From Pistricoccus aurantiacus (GTDB lineage: Bacteria; Pseudomonadota; Gammaproteobacteria; Pseudomonadales; Halomonadaceae): a stretch of 64,000 nt of DNA. Both the position numbers and the translations under genes were made by a program. Position 1 is the first letter of the stretch. Every line of letters starts with the position of its first letter. The stretch is from positions 2,852,001 through 2,916,000 of the forward strand of contig NZ_CP042382.1 of the NCBI RefSeq assembly GCF_007954585.1, given 5' to 3'. Under the pieces are notes generated by a model that did no database searches, was not told the origin of the DNA, and worked only from the letters and a program-made list of their open reading frames with translations. Below are positions 6,921 through 20,293 of this stretch, piece by piece.

Positions 6921-8753
6921 CTACTCTACTTGTTCCACCACGCTGTTGGCTCGCGGTGTCAAGGGCGCGGGAAGTTCGTCTTCTTCCAGGGTTTCCTTCT
7001 CCAGCAGTATCTCGGCCAGACGTTCCAGTTCGGCGCGCCGGCGCTCCAGAATATTACGTGCGGTAGCATAGGCCTCGTCGATCAACTGCTTGACGGCAAT
7101 ATCGATTTCCCGGGCGGTTTCCTCGCTGAAGCGGCGCCCGCCGCCTTCGATGGGTTGTCCCAGAAAGTTGCCGCGTTCGGTTTCGTAGGCAATCTGGCCA
7201 AGATTCTCATCCATGCCATAGCGCGTCACCATGGAGCGGGCGATATCGGTGGTTTTTACCAGATCGTCGCTTGCCCCGGTGGATATTTCGTTGAAGAACA
7301 AGGCCTCGGAGGCTCTACCACCCAGCAGGACCGCCATCTTGTGCCGCAACTCCTCGGTGGTCATCAAGAAGCGATCTTCCGTAGGCCGCTGCAGCGTATA
7401 GCCGAGGGCGCCGATACCGCGAGGAATGATGGAAACCTTGTGAACGGGATCCTGGCCCGGCAAGCTCAGAGCGACGAAAGCATGGCCCAGTTCGTGATAG
7501 GCAACGGTCTTGCGCTCCAGAGGATTAAGCAGCCGGTTCTTCTTCTCGAGACCGGCGACAATACGCTCGATGGCGTCGTTGAAATCGCTCAGCGTCACGC
7601 TATGCCGTTCATCGCGTGCAGCCATGATCGCCGCTTCATTGCACAGGTTAGCGAGATCCGCCCCGGAGAACCCCGGTGTCAGCGCCGCCACCTGAGCCAG
7701 GTCGACCTTTGAATCAAGAGCAATCTTCTTGGCATGAACCTTGAGAATGGCCAGGCGTCCGGTCTTGTCCGGCCGATCGACCAGAACCTGGCGGTCGAAG
7801 CGTCCGGCCCGCATCAGGGCGGGATCGAGCACTTCCGGTCGGTTGGTGGCGGCCAGCAATACGATACCCGAACTGGTATCGAAACCATCCAGTTCCGCCA
7901 GCAGCTGGTTGAGGGTCTGCTCCTTCTCGTCATGTCCACCGCCATAAGGCCCGGCCCCTCGGGCTCGTCCCAAGGCATCCAGTTCGTCGATAAAGATGAT
8001 ACAGGGTGACGACTTGCGCGCTTGTTCGAAGAGGTCACGCACTCGCGCGGCGCCCACGCCGACGAACATCTCGACGAACTCCGAACCGGAAATGGAAAAG
8101 AAAGGCACATTGGCTTCACCAGCCACCGCTCGGGCCAGCAGCGTCTTGCCGGTCCCGGGCGGCCCCACCAGCAGTATGCCCTTTGGAGAGCGCGCCCCGA
8201 CTCGCCGGTATTTTTCCGGCGACGTCAAGAAGGAGACGACTTCCTGCAGTTCTTCCTTGGCCTCCTCGACCCCTGCCACGTCCTTGAAGGTAGTCTTGGT
8301 ATCCTGTTCGACGTAGACCTTGGCCTTGGATTTCCCCACGGACATCAGTCCGCCCATGCCCTGCTTCTCGGCCATGCGCCGAATGAAGAACAGCCATATG
8401 CCGACGAAGATCAGAGCCGGCAGCACCCAGGACAACAGGTCGCGGAAAAAGGTGTTTGGTATGTTGCCGGCGAACTCGACGTTCTGCTCGGCCAGCTTGC
8501 TTGCCAGGTCCAGCTCGACTCGGGTGGTCTCGAAGTACTGACGCCCGCCGGCCAAGGGAGATTTGAGCTTGCCCTTGAGTTTATCCGGACCGACCATGAT
8601 CTCCTCGATCTGGCCTTCCTCAAGCAGGGTCTCGAATTCGCTGTAGGGAATCGTTTCGACTTGTTTTTGCGTGGCCCACCAATTCTGAAAGGTCACTAGT
8701 GCCAGGATGGCGAAAACGAAATACCAGAGATTGATATGTGCCTTGCGATCCAT
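6921..8753 (-). CDS. ftsH: FtsH-type ATP-dependent zinc metalloprotease, probable second paralogue
   Basis: A 610-residue membrane AAA+ protease. Two N-terminal membrane segments (about residues 8-24 and 106-124) flank a periplasmic part, followed by Walker A GPPGTGKT (197-204), Walker [12 protein letters not shown], the pore loop MFVGVG and the [13 protein letters not shown]. The protease motif is HELGH (420-424) rather than the common HEAGH. The start at 8753 is chosen because GGGAGCGG precedes it; a 21-residue upstream extension to 8816 is open but atypical. The N-terminus ([19 protein letters not shown]) resembles the accessory FtsH copies of environmental and stress islands, not the one beside rlmE. 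It quality-controls membrane proteins and regulators. Confidence 0.9.
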   Translation of the reverse strand: MDRKAHINLWYFVFAILALVTFQNWWATQKQVETIPYSEFETLLEEGQIEEIMVGPDKLKGKLKSPLAGGRQYFETTRVELDLASKLAEQNVEFAGNIPNTFFRDLLSWVLPALIFVGIWLFFIRRMAEKQGMGGLMSVGKSKAKVYVEQDTKTTFKDVAGVEEAKEELQEVVSFLTSPEKYRRVGARSPKGILLVGPPGTGKTLLARAVAGEANVPFFSISGSEFVEMFVGVGAARVRDLFEQARKSSPCIIFIDELDALGRARGAGPYGGGHDEKEQTLNQLLAELDGFDTSSGIVLLAATNRPEVLDPALMRAGRFDRQVLVDRPDKTGRLAILKVHAKKIALDSKVDLAQVAALTPGFSGADLANLCNEAAIMAARDERHSVTLSDFNDAIERIVAGLEKKNRLLNPLERKTVAYHELGHAFVALSLPGQDPVHKVSIIPRGIGALGYTLQRPTEDRFLMTTEELRHKMAVLLGGRASEALFFNEISTGASDDLVKTTDIARSMVTRYGMDENLGQIAYETERGNFLGQPIEGGGRRFSEETAREIDIAVKQLIDEAYATARNILERRRAELERLAEILLEKETLEEDELPAPLTPRANSVVEQVE

Positions 8754-8928
8754 GATCCGCCGCTCCCATCCTGAGATTATGACGGCGCCTTTCAACCTTG
8801 ACACAAGCCAAGCCACCGCCTGAATACTCTTATCTTCTCCTGTAGAAGAGAGGAGTCAAGGATCCAGGCCAGATTCGGGGTGAGCCTTGCCGTATGGAAA
8901 CCGAACGATATACGCGCTCAAGGCGTTA

Positions 8929-9519
8929 TCAGCGATAATAGGCCTGGCTGGTATCGCTGTGATCCGTCACGTCGCGGATGCCGCCCAACTCCGGAATACG
9001 CTCCAGCAGGGTGCGTTCGACGCCGTCCTTGAGGGTCAGATCCACTGCGGCGCAGCCCTGGCAGCCGCCACCGAAGGCGAGTACGGCGACGTTTTCTTCC
9101 GTCAGTTGCACCAGACGAATCTCGCCGCCGTGGGCAGCCAGGCCGGGATTGATTTCGCTGTAGAGAATATAGTTGACGCGATCTTCCAGGGGGCTGTCCG
9201 CGTTGACCTTGGGCATCTTGGCGTTGGGCGCCTTGATGGTCAGCTGCCCGCCCATGCGGTCCGCGTTGAAATCCACTACCGCTTCTTCAAGGAACGGCTC
9301 GCTGTTTCTGTCCAGATAGACGGTGATCTTGTCGAGATCGAGCCGCGTGTCGTTGGGCTCCTCCTCCCCGGGGCGGCAATAGGCCAGACAGGTTTCCGCA
9401 TAGGGGGTACCCGGCTGGGTGATGAAGATACGCACCGCAATCCCTTCCACGCCCTGCTTCTCCAGCAGTTCCGCGAGATAATCCTGGGCGCTGTCGGTAA
9501 TTTGAATACTTTCGCTCAT
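8929..9519 (-). CDS. nfuA: Fe-S cluster carrier NfuA
   Basis: A 196-residue protein with a degenerate A-type (HesB-like) N-terminal domain, about residues 1-100, and a C-terminal NifU-like domain with the cluster-binding CxxC in [11 protein letters not shown]. NfuA receives 4Fe-4S clusters and delivers them to apo-targets such as aconitase and lipoyl synthase. Length and domain order are as in Escherichia coli. A plausible but not strong ribosome site (AGGG) precedes the ATG. Confidence 0.95.
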   Translation of the reverse strand: MSESIQITDSAQDYLAELLEKQGVEGIAVRIFITQPGTPYAETCLAYCRPGEEEPNDTRLDLDKITVYLDRNSEPFLEEAVVDFNADRMGGQLTIKAPNAKMPKVNADSPLEDRVNYILYSEINPGLAAHGGEIRLVQLTEENVAVLAFGGGCQGCAAVDLTLKDGVERTLLERIPELGGIRDVTDHSDTSQAYYR

Positions 9520-9762
9520 GTAAGAAACCCTGGTTCGATGCTGCGAATTTGCCCTCTATGATAGAGGAAAAGCTCGCTTCCACACAATCCCGAGTGAAAT
9601 AGTCAAGTTTTATCGATGCTGGAGAATCGCGCCTTCTGATAAACTAAGCTCATTCACCTCATCGCGATCTATCAAGCCGGCGCCGCCTTCCCGTTAAGCA
9701 AAAAGGGAAACAGATCGGCAAGCGATCATCAAAAGAATTCAACGTGGAGACAGACCCTGACC

Positions 9763-13464
<3,702 letters not shown>

Positions 13465-13505
13465 AAATAGCCCAGTGGATTACGTACCACGACGTTGATT
13501 CAAGA

Positions 13506-13545
13506 CAGACCCAAGGAGAATGTTCTTCTTGGGTCTGCTTTTTTA
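13506..13545 (+). terminator. Rho-independent terminator after metH
   Basis: A perfect 10-bp stem, CAGACCCAAG with CTTGGGTCTG (13506-13515 and 13528-13537), a 12-base loop, then CTTTTTTAT. It lies about 40 bases beyond the metH stop and separates it from cysI. Confidence 0.9.
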
Positions 13546-13653
13546 TAACAAAATAGAAATGAATTATGTTTTTTTATTCTTTCATAGAATAAAAGAGAGC
13601 GGTTATGGTGGGTGCCACGAATTTATATCGCTTTGCTTACCAGGATCGCTCGA

Positions 13654-15312
13654 ATGTATCAGTACGATGCCTATGACCAGACCCTCGTCGATGAGCGAGT
13701 GGCCCAGTTCAGGGATCAGATGCGCCGTTATCTTGCCGGCGAGATCGGTGAAGCGGAATTTCTTCCCATTCGCGTGCAGAACGGCCTGTACATCCAGCGC
13801 TATGCGCCCATGCTGCGTATCGCAATCCCCTACGGCATGCTGGCCAGCTATCAACTGCGCAAGCTGGGCGATCTGGCGGAGCGTTTTGACCGCGGCTACG
13901 GCCACTTCACCACTCGCACCAACCTGCAGCTCAACTGGCCCAGGCTCGAGGACGTGCCGGACATTCTCGCGGAGCTGGCCACGGTGCAGATGCACTCGAT
14001 CCAGACCAGCGGCAACGATATCCGTAATACCACCACGGACCAGTTCGCCGGCATCGCCAAGGATGAAATCGAGGATCCTCGCCCCTGGTGCGAATTGATT
14101 CGCCAGTGGTCGACCTTCCATCCGGAATTTTATTTCCTGCCGCGCAAGTTCAAGATCGCCGTTACCGGTGCCACCCATGACCGTGCCGCCATCGGCGTTC
14201 ATGATATTGGTCTACGGATCTACCGCGACGTACATGACGAACTGCGCTTCCAGGTACTGGCGGGTGGCGGACTCGGCCGCACACCGATGATCGGCGACGT
14301 GCTTCACGATGCCCTGCCTTGGGAACATCTGCTGACCTATCTAGAAGCGACGATTCGGGTCTATAACCAGTTCGGCCGCCGAGACAACAAGTTCAAGGCG
14401 CGCATCAAGATCTTGGTCAAGGCGCTGGGCATCGAGGAGTTTCGCCGTCGGGTGGACGCGGAATGGGCGCACATCAAGGACGGTGCTCAGACACTGACCC
14501 AGGATGCAGTGGATCATATGAAGCGCTTTTTCATCGACCCGGCACGTCGTGAAGTTCCCGCTTCCGCCATCGATAATTTCGAGCATTATCGCCGGCAGGA
14601 CCGTGCTTTCGCCCGTTTCGTGACCAACAACGTGACGGATCACAAGGTCGCCGGCTACAAGGCGGTCACCCTGTCGCTCAAGCGCCGGGAATATGCACCG
14701 GGTGACGTCACCGGCGAGCAGATGCGCCAGATCGCCGATCTGGCGGACGAGTACAGCTTCGGCGAAATCCGCGTCACTCACGAGCAGAATCTGGTGCTGT
14801 CGGACGTGGCGGTGGATCGTGTGGTGGAACTCTGGCAAAAGCTCGATGCGCTGGGCATGGCCAATCCCACGATAGGCACCTTGGCGGATCTGATCTGCTG
14901 CCCCGGTGGCGACTACTGCGCCTTGGCCAATGCCAAGTCGATTCCTATCGCTCAGGCCATTCAGGAGCGTTTCGAAAGCCTGGATTTTCTCTACGATCTG
15001 GGCCCGCTGGATCTGAATATTTCCGGTTGCATGAATGCCTGCGGCCATCACCACATCGGTCATATCGGCATTCTCGGCGTCGACAAGAAAGGCGAGGAGT
15101 ATTACCAGATTTCCCTGGGTGGCAATCAGGATGACGATACCTCTCTGGGCAAGATCCTCGGTCCTTCGTTTTTCCGAGAAGACGTGCCGGAGGTGATCGA
15201 CAAGGTACTCAAGGTCTACGTCGAGCAGCGTCAAGGCGAGGAGCGTTTTCTCGACACCTATCGTCGCCTGGGTATCAAACCTTTCAAGGAGCGTGTCTAT
15301 GTCGCTGCATAA
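13654..15312 (+). CDS. cysI: Nitrite/sulfite reductase hemoprotein (CysI-like)
   Basis: A 552-residue siroheme and 4Fe-4S sulfite reductase hemoprotein that reduces sulfite to sulfide for cysteine synthesis. The two repeated ferredoxin-like halves are visible (RYAPMLRIAIPYGML; RGYGHFTTRTNLQLNW). Cluster and siroheme ligands are CCPGGDYCALANAKS and SGCMNACGHHHIGHIG. The start is placed at 13654 (MYQYDAYDQ), where AGGA precedes the ATG, rather than at an upstream in-frame codon at 13612. The gene overlaps the DUF934 gene; this pairing, without a cysJ flavoprotein, is a common proteobacterial arrangement. Confidence 0.94.
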   Translation: MYQYDAYDQTLVDERVAQFRDQMRRYLAGEIGEAEFLPIRVQNGLYIQRYAPMLRIAIPYGMLASYQLRKLGDLAERFDRGYGHFTTRTNLQLNWPRLEDVPDILAELATVQMHSIQTSGNDIRNTTTDQFAGIAKDEIEDPRPWCELIRQWSTFHPEFYFLPRKFKIAVTGATHDRAAIGVHDIGLRIYRDVHDELRFQVLAGGGLGRTPMIGDVLHDALPWEHLLTYLEATIRVYNQFGRRDNKFKARIKILVKALGIEEFRRRVDAEWAHIKDGAQTLTQDAVDHMKRFFIDPARREVPASAIDNFEHYRRQDRAFARFVTNNVTDHKVAGYKAVTLSLKRREYAPGDVTGEQMRQIADLADEYSFGEIRVTHEQNLVLSDVAVDRVVELWQKLDALGMANPTIGTLADLICCPGGDYCALANAKSIPIAQAIQERFESLDFLYDLGPLDLNISGCMNACGHHHIGHIGILGVDKKGEEYYQISLGGNQDDDTSLGKILGPSFFREDVPEVIDKVLKVYVEQRQGEERFLDTYRRLGIKPFKERVYVAA

Positions 15313-15820
15313 AGCCTCTGAAATCAATCCACGACAAATGCTGATCGCTACCGGTGGCGGTGTTGGAAGCTGGCATGTGGTCGAGACTTATCAATCCGCG
15401 CCCTGGCTTGCCAGCGATACGGCGCTTGATTCAGTGCTTTACGAATCGCTAGCAGCCCAGCCGGCGATCGCCATCGACTTTCCCGCATTCACCGACGGGC
15501 GCGGCTATACCCTGGCACGGCAGCTGCGAGAGCGTTACGGCTATCGAGGCGAGATTCGCGCCGTAGGTGACGTGCTGATCGACCAGCTCTTCTATATGCA
15601 CCGCTGCGGCTTCGATGCTTTCCTGCTGCGGGAAGATCAAGTGGTGGAAGACGCCTTGAATGCTCAGCACACATTTTCGCTGAGCTATCAGATCAGTATC
15701 GACACGCCAGAGCCGCTTTTTCTGCGCCGCTTGAGAGAAGCCGCCTCACAAAAGGCATCGCTGCAAGAACGGAAAGAAGATGACTATTCAGTCCCTGAGC
15801 TAAAATACGCCGTTGCTTGA
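15293..15820 (+). CDS. DUF934 family protein, cysI partner
   Basis: A 175-residue DUF934 protein, regularly encoded just after cysI-type sulfite reductases and annotated there as an accessory oxidoreductase; its mechanism is unknown. Visible features are AIAIDFPAFTDGRGYTLARQLRERYGY and GDVLIDQLFYMHRCGFDAFLLR. The N-terminal candidates are a GTG at 15293 and an ATG at 15299, both overlapping the cysI end, so translation is coupled. It is likely needed in sulfite reduction, perhaps for electron delivery or cofactor insertion. Confidence 0.88.
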   Translation: MSMSLHKASEINPRQMLIATGGGVGSWHVVETYQSAPWLASDTALDSVLYESLAAQPAIAIDFPAFTDGRGYTLARQLRERYGYRGEIRAVGDVLIDQLFYMHRCGFDAFLLREDQVVEDALNAQHTFSLSYQISIDTPEPLFLRRLREAASQKASLQERKEDDYSVPELKYAVA

Positions 15821-15825
15821 TTTTT

Positions 15826-15871
15826 CGCCCTTACCGCAAACGAAATATCTGTCGTTGCGGCAAGGGCGTTT
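15826..15871 (+). terminator. Hairpin between convergent DUF934 gene and smrA
   Basis: A 14-bp stem with one mismatch (15826-15839 with 15855-15868) built from CGCCCTT and AAGGGCG outer arms and CCGCAA/TTGCGG inner arms, followed by TTTAT. It lies right after the DUF934 stop. The T-run is short, so termination on the plus strand is likely but not certain. Confidence 0.7.
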
Positions 15872-15890
15872 ATATCCTTTCCGTTTGTTT

Positions 15891-16475
15891 TTAACCTCTT
15901 CGCTTCTGCTGTCGTTCCCGATTTGCTGCCCTGGCTCGTTCGGATTTGCGCAGCATGACCAAGGTCGCTCCCAAGCCCCCTTGCTGTGCCGGCGCCGAGG
16001 TATAAGCCTGCACTTCGTCGAATTGCATCAGCCATTTGGACACGTAGGAACGCAGTACATTGGCACGACTATCGTCTTCCCTGCCCCGACCATGCACCAA
16101 CAAAAGCGAACGCAGCTCATGCTGGTACGCATCACGAATGAAGCGAAAGATCTCACGACGGCATTCATGCAAGGGCATCTTGATCAGGTGTAGCCTTGCC
16201 TCCGGCGGATAGCCGCCATGGCGCAGCTTCTCCAGAACATTGATCTGAATACCGTCACGGCGGTATTCCATAGGGTCGTGAGCGCCGATGAGCTCGACGA
16301 AATCATCCGATAGAAAGTTGGTTTCATCACCCAAGGCTTCGGCGCTTTGACGACGTGCAAGCTGCGCTTCGCTGGGAGCTTGTTGGCTCTTTTTTACATC
16401 TGCACGTTCTTGTCCTTTGGAAAGTGGCTGGACGTCATCCATCAAGTGGCGAAATTCTTGATTCAGATAGCTCAC
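15891..16475 (-). CDS. smrA: Smr-domain endonuclease (SmrA-like)
   Basis: A 194-residue protein with a C-terminal Smr (small MutS-related) domain that binds and can nick DNA or cleave RNA. The Smr core is LHLIKMPLHECRREIFRFI, then LLLVHGRG, the family signature. The start is set at GTG 16475 (protein VSYLNQEFRHLMDDV), because AAGGA lies seven bases upstream; an open extension to 16598 has AT-rich codons and looks like leader sequence. The C-terminus is very basic. The upstream region, shared with divergent wrbA, carries one copy of a repeated 14-bp motif. Confidence 0.88.
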   Translation of the reverse strand: MSYLNQEFRHLMDDVQPLSKGQERADVKKSQQAPSEAQLARRQSAEALGDETNFLSDDFVELIGAHDPMEYRRDGIQINVLEKLRHGGYPPEARLHLIKMPLHECRREIFRFIRDAYQHELRSLLLVHGRGREDDSRANVLRSYVSKWLMQFDEVQAYTSAPAQQGGLGATLVMLRKSERARAANRERQQKRRG

Positions 16476-16554
16476 GATTATTTCCTTTCTCACCGAATCA
16501 ACTAAGAAATCATCTGATAAATAATTATTCTTTTCCAATTTTTTAAAATTAGAA

Positions 16555-16568
16555 AAGATAACGGTATA
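16555..16568. repeat. Copy 1 of motif AAGATAACGGTATA (smrA/wrbA control region)
   Basis: One of three exact copies of this 14-mer in the window. It lies between divergent smrA and wrbA, about 80 bases from each start. The complement reads TATACCGTTATCTT. Its role, operator or promoter part, is unknown. Confidence 0.6.
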
Positions 16569-16569
16569 A

Positions 16570-17270
<701 letters not shown>

Positions 17271-17271
<1 letters not shown>

Positions 17272-17672
17272 TGCGAAAGCAAATGGATCGTTGGGAACAG
17301 CGGCGTGGACTGGATTCCCTGGTCAGCGGCTCCAGACGGTGGGTAATCGTCTGCTACATCGTGCTTGTACTGCTGCTCTGCTACGGTGGTTTCATGGTGC
17401 ATGATGTCCAACAGGGAGGCTGGGGGCCGTTGCTGGTGCGGGTTATTCCCCTGCTGTTGTTTCTGCCCGCCATCCTGATGTGTCGTGCGCGTAGTCATGC
17501 GTGGCTGGCTTTCATCAGCCTGCTGTATTTCATGCAAGGCGTCATGATTGCCACTCTCCCCGGCCAGATGTGGTTCGGAAGCGCCATTACCCTGGCTTCC
17601 ATGGGACTATTCATTGCCAGTGCCGGCTATGCGCGTTTCAAGAGCCGTCAGGAAAAATCCGTTAGTCACTAA
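17271..17672 (+). CDS. DUF2069 membrane protein
   Basis: A 133-residue inner-membrane protein of the DUF2069 family with four predicted hydrophobic segments (about residues 24-44, 54-70, 78-95, 102-122). The family is widely found directly after wrbA-type genes in gammaproteobacteria; its function is unknown. The ATG overlaps the wrbA stop by one base. Nothing else in the sequence suggests a role. Confidence 0.85.
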
Positions 17673-17733
17673 AGCATAGGCGGCTTATCGAATTTTTCTC
17701 ATTCGGAAACTGCTATGCTCCGACTGGCGTAAT

Positions 17734-17769
17734 AACAGAAATAGCAACAGAAATAGCAACAGAAATAGC
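17734..17769. repeat. Three perfect tandem copies of a 12-bp unit
   Basis: AACAGAAATAGC is repeated at 17734-17745, 17746-17757 and 17758-17769, between a TATGCT-like -10 element near 17713 and the cytochrome c' start at 17836. Copy number could vary by slippage and would change the length of the untranslated leader. Confidence 0.9.
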
Positions 17770-17835
17770 GTTGGCAAACGCCAGCCGATCCTGAATCGAT
17801 ATGCGCCAGGAAATGCTGAACCTAAGGAGATAGCG

Positions 17836-18309
17836 ATGAAGACCATGATTAGCCTCGCGGTAGCAAGCACTCTGTTGATGAGCGGCGCGGCGCTGGCCCA
17901 GGATGGCACCAAGGTAGAAGACGCAATCAAGTATCGTCAGTCGGCCCTGACCACTCTGGCCTGGAACTTCGGCCCACTGGGCGCCATGGCCAAGGGCGAC
18001 ATGGATTACGATGCGGAAGAAGCCGCCATGCGTGCCAAGCGTGTTCAAGAGCTTGCCGTCATGCCCTGGGAAGGCTTTATCGAAGGCTCACTCAGGAATG
18101 ACGGCCATGGCATCGAGACCGCGGCGCTGGCCAAGACCGGCGACAACTGGGACGATTTCGAAAAGAAGCAGCAAGATTTCGAGGAAGAAGCGACAAAACT
18201 TGCGGAAGTGGTTTCGAACGACGACGATTTCGCCGCCCTGCGTAAACAGGTCGCTGCTACCAGCAAGACCTGTAAAAACTGTCATGATGAATATCGGGCC
18301 GAGAACTGA
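17836..18309 (+). CDS. Cytochrome c' family protein
   Basis: A 157-residue periplasmic cytochrome. A signal peptide (residues 1-21, cleavage after AALA) precedes a four-helix c556/c' fold. The heme site CKNCH (146-150) is near the C-terminus, as in this class. The family binds NO or acts as a small redox protein; which applies here is not visible. AAGGAG precedes the ATG. A terminator follows, then a convergent cytochrome b561 gene, which may be a functional partner. Confidence 0.92.
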   Translation: MKTMISLAVASTLLMSGAALAQDGTKVEDAIKYRQSALTTLAWNFGPLGAMAKGDMDYDAEEAAMRAKRVQELAVMPWEGFIEGSLRNDGHGIETAALAKTGDNWDDFEKKQQDFEEEATKLAEVVSNDDDFAALRKQVAATSKTCKNCHDEYRAEN

Positions 18310-18361
18310 GTCCGCTATCGAATTCCATTAGCGAATCACAAGGTAGGGTTCTAACTCTGGC

Positions 18362-18391
18362 GGCGTGAACCTTCCGGTTCGCGCCATTTTT
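18362..18391 (+). terminator. Rho-independent terminator after cytochrome c'
   Basis: A hairpin GGCGTGAACC-TTCC-GGTTCGCGCC (one mismatch in a 10-bp stem) followed by ATTTTT, between the convergent cytochrome c' and b561 genes. Confidence 0.85.
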
Positions 18392-18401
18392 CATACCTGT
18401 C

Positions 18402-19082
18402 TCAGCTATTCCATAACCAGACGACCAAGACTGTGGCCAAAGCCAAGGGTATCAGTGCCAGCCACAGCCCTGTCATCAGCTTCACGACCTCGCCACCGCC
18501 GTCCACCGGCTCTCCTTCGAAACGCTTGCGCCCGGTAAACATGGCGCCCACCAGCCGTTCGCCTTTTATTCGATGCACTACCAGCGCCACCAGGTGCAGA
18601 CCAACCAGAATCAGCAGAAAATTGCCGTTATAGACATGCAGAGTGGCGAGATTGCCGGTGGTGCTCTTGCCGACGGTGCCGTACAGCGGCGCCTCGAACA
18701 AGATATCGTCGTGCAGGAACAGGCCGCTGACGCCCTGAAGGGTGAGAGACAGCAGCATCACGAGCACCACCCAGCCGCCAAGAGGATTATGGCCGGCGTA
18801 TTCAGGCAGTCCCCCGGTAACAAAGCGTTTGCCGTAGCTCCACAGTTGCCTCGGCCCGCGCAGAAAGCTGGTGAATCGGGCATGACGACTGCCGATGAGC
18901 CCCCAGCACCAGCGGAACAGGATCAAGCCCAGCACCACGTAACCCGCTCGCGCGTGCCAATCGATGGGAAACAGCAAGGGATAGCCTTCGGTTTTCATGG
19001 TATAGAACGATACTGCCATCGCCCCTACCAGTATCCAATGAAACAATCTGACCCACGGATCCCAGACCATGACGCGCTTCAT
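18402..19082 (-). CDS. Cytochrome b561-type membrane protein
   Basis: A 226-residue di-heme membrane cytochrome of the b561/Ni-Fe-hydrogenase cytochrome b superfamily. About four or five hydrophobic helices are visible, with candidate heme histidines in RLFHWILV, DWHARAGYVVLG and LLILVGLHLVALVVH. It probably moves electrons between the quinone pool and a periplasmic c-type cytochrome, for which the convergent cytochrome c' gene is a candidate partner. Start ATG 19082. The C-terminus is a final hydrophobic helix ending VVWLWNS. Confidence 0.88.
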   Translation of the reverse strand: MKRVMVWDPWVRLFHWILVGAMAVSFYTMKTEGYPLLFPIDWHARAGYVVLGLILFRWCWGLIGSRHARFTSFLRGPRQLWSYGKRFVTGGLPEYAGHNPLGGWVVLVMLLSLTLQGVSGLFLHDDILFEAPLYGTVGKSTTGNLATLHVYNGNFLLILVGLHLVALVVHRIKGERLVGAMFTGRKRFEGEPVDGGGEVVKLMTGLWLALIPLALATVLVVWLWNS

Positions 19083-19180
19083 ACGTTTCTCCGCATTGAC
19101 TTGACCGTAATTCCCTGACAGCCGATCGAACCCAGTATATAGTAAGCCTCCTACAGAAGCTGCCCCGGCAGGAGTGACTC

Positions 19181-19882
19181 TTGGCGCTTAATTCTCGATG
19201 GCGAGAGGCGACAGTCGCAACGCTTCCCGTCATGTTCGGTTATATTCCGCTAGGCGCGGCCTTCGGCATTCTCGCCATCGAAATCGGTATGCCTTGGTGG
19301 GCAGCCCTGCTGATGTCGCTGGTGATCTATGCCGGCGCCGGCCAGTTCCTGGCGGTCGCTCTGCTTGCCAATCAGGCAGGGTTGATCGAAGTCGCCGTCG
19401 CCACCCTGATGCTCAATTCGCGTCATACATTCTACGGGCTATCGCTGCTCAAGCGCTTTCAGGGCGCCGGCTGGCGCAAGCCCTACATGATCTTTTCCCT
19501 GACGGATGAAACCTATTCGCTGTTGACCTCTCAAGGCCAGGGCAATCAACAAAAGCACGGCTGGGCGTTTCGCGTCTGCCTGCTCAATCACCTCTGGTGG
19601 GTGTTGGGAGGGCTGGTCGGCGTGCTGATCGGCACGAACATGGATTTCGACAGCAGTGGTATCGAATTCGCCTTGACCGCTCTCTTCATTGTACTCACCC
19701 TCGAACAAGCGAAGCGGCTGCGTCAAGGCCTGCCGTTCCTGATTGCGCTGGTGACCGGTCTCGGTGCCATTCTGCTGCTGCCGGCTCAACACATGCTGCT
19801 GGGCGCCATCGGTGCCGCCAGTCTGATTCTGCTGGCCCACTATCGCTGGAATCGCAAGACAAGCGACTTACCTGGAACCTGA
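19181..19882 (+). CDS. azlC: AzlC family branched-chain amino acid exporter subunit
   Basis: A 233-residue membrane protein of the AzlC family, the large subunit of a branched-chain amino acid exporter. The family signature PVMFGYIPLGAAFGILA and MLNSRHTFYGLSLLKRF are visible, with five or more membrane helices. The start is TTG at 19181, supported by GGAG six bases upstream; no ATG in this frame fits better. It is followed three bases later by azlD. No Lrp-type regulator is adjacent. Confidence 0.92.
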   Translation: MALNSRWREATVATLPVMFGYIPLGAAFGILAIEIGMPWWAALLMSLVIYAGAGQFLAVALLANQAGLIEVAVATLMLNSRHTFYGLSLLKRFQGAGWRKPYMIFSLTDETYSLLTSQGQGNQQKHGWAFRVCLLNHLWWVLGGLVGVLIGTNMDFDSSGIEFALTALFIVLTLEQAKRLRQGLPFLIALVTGLGAILLLPAQHMLLGAIGAASLILLAHYRWNRKTSDLPGT

Positions 19883-19885
19883 GCC

Positions 19886-20227
19886 ATGACGACGACCTCG
19901 CTGCTGATCTTTATCCTTGTGTGTGCCCTGGCGACCCTGGCAACACGCGTGCTGCCTTTCATCGCGCTTTCCCGACAGGCGGATAATCCGCTGATCCTGC
20001 ATTTGGGGCGCTATCTTCCCCCCGCGGTCATGCTGATTCTGGTGCTCTACGCGCTGCAGGATTTTCGACCGCTCAGCGATGGCCAGTTGAATGTCTCGCC
20101 GAACGGCTGGCCGATGATTCTTGCTTCCCTGAGTGTAGTCATACTCCACCTTTGGCGTCGCAATGCCTTGCTATCGATTGTGACGGGTACCGGGTTTTAC
20201 ATGGTGATGGTGCAGCTGGCGCCGTGA
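19886..20227 (+). CDS. azlD: AzlD family branched-chain amino acid exporter small subunit
   Basis: A 113-residue AzlD protein with three or four hydrophobic helices and the family features ATRVLPFIAL and LPPAVMLILVLYALQDF. It forms the exporter with AzlC and lies immediately downstream in the same operon. Confidence 0.9.
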   Translation: MTTTSLLIFILVCALATLATRVLPFIALSRQADNPLILHLGRYLPPAVMLILVLYALQDFRPLSDGQLNVSPNGWPMILASLSVVILHLWRRNALLSIVTGTGFYMVMVQLAP

Positions 20228-20293
20228 AGGATTTTTCCTTGAGCCTGACGGTGACAAAGGTGAAGATGGGATAAATTTTTCAGGATGAGTATC

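Noticed and set aside
8754-8816. 21-residue N-terminal extension of FtsH
   Set aside because: The start at 8753 has a better ribosome site and gives the normal short cytoplasmic N-terminus before the first membrane helix.
9520-9762. Possible riboswitch (cobalamin, SAM or SAH) upstream of metH
   Set aside because: I looked for conserved boxes and multi-stem cores and found only a small CCC/GGG hairpin. A covariance search would decide.
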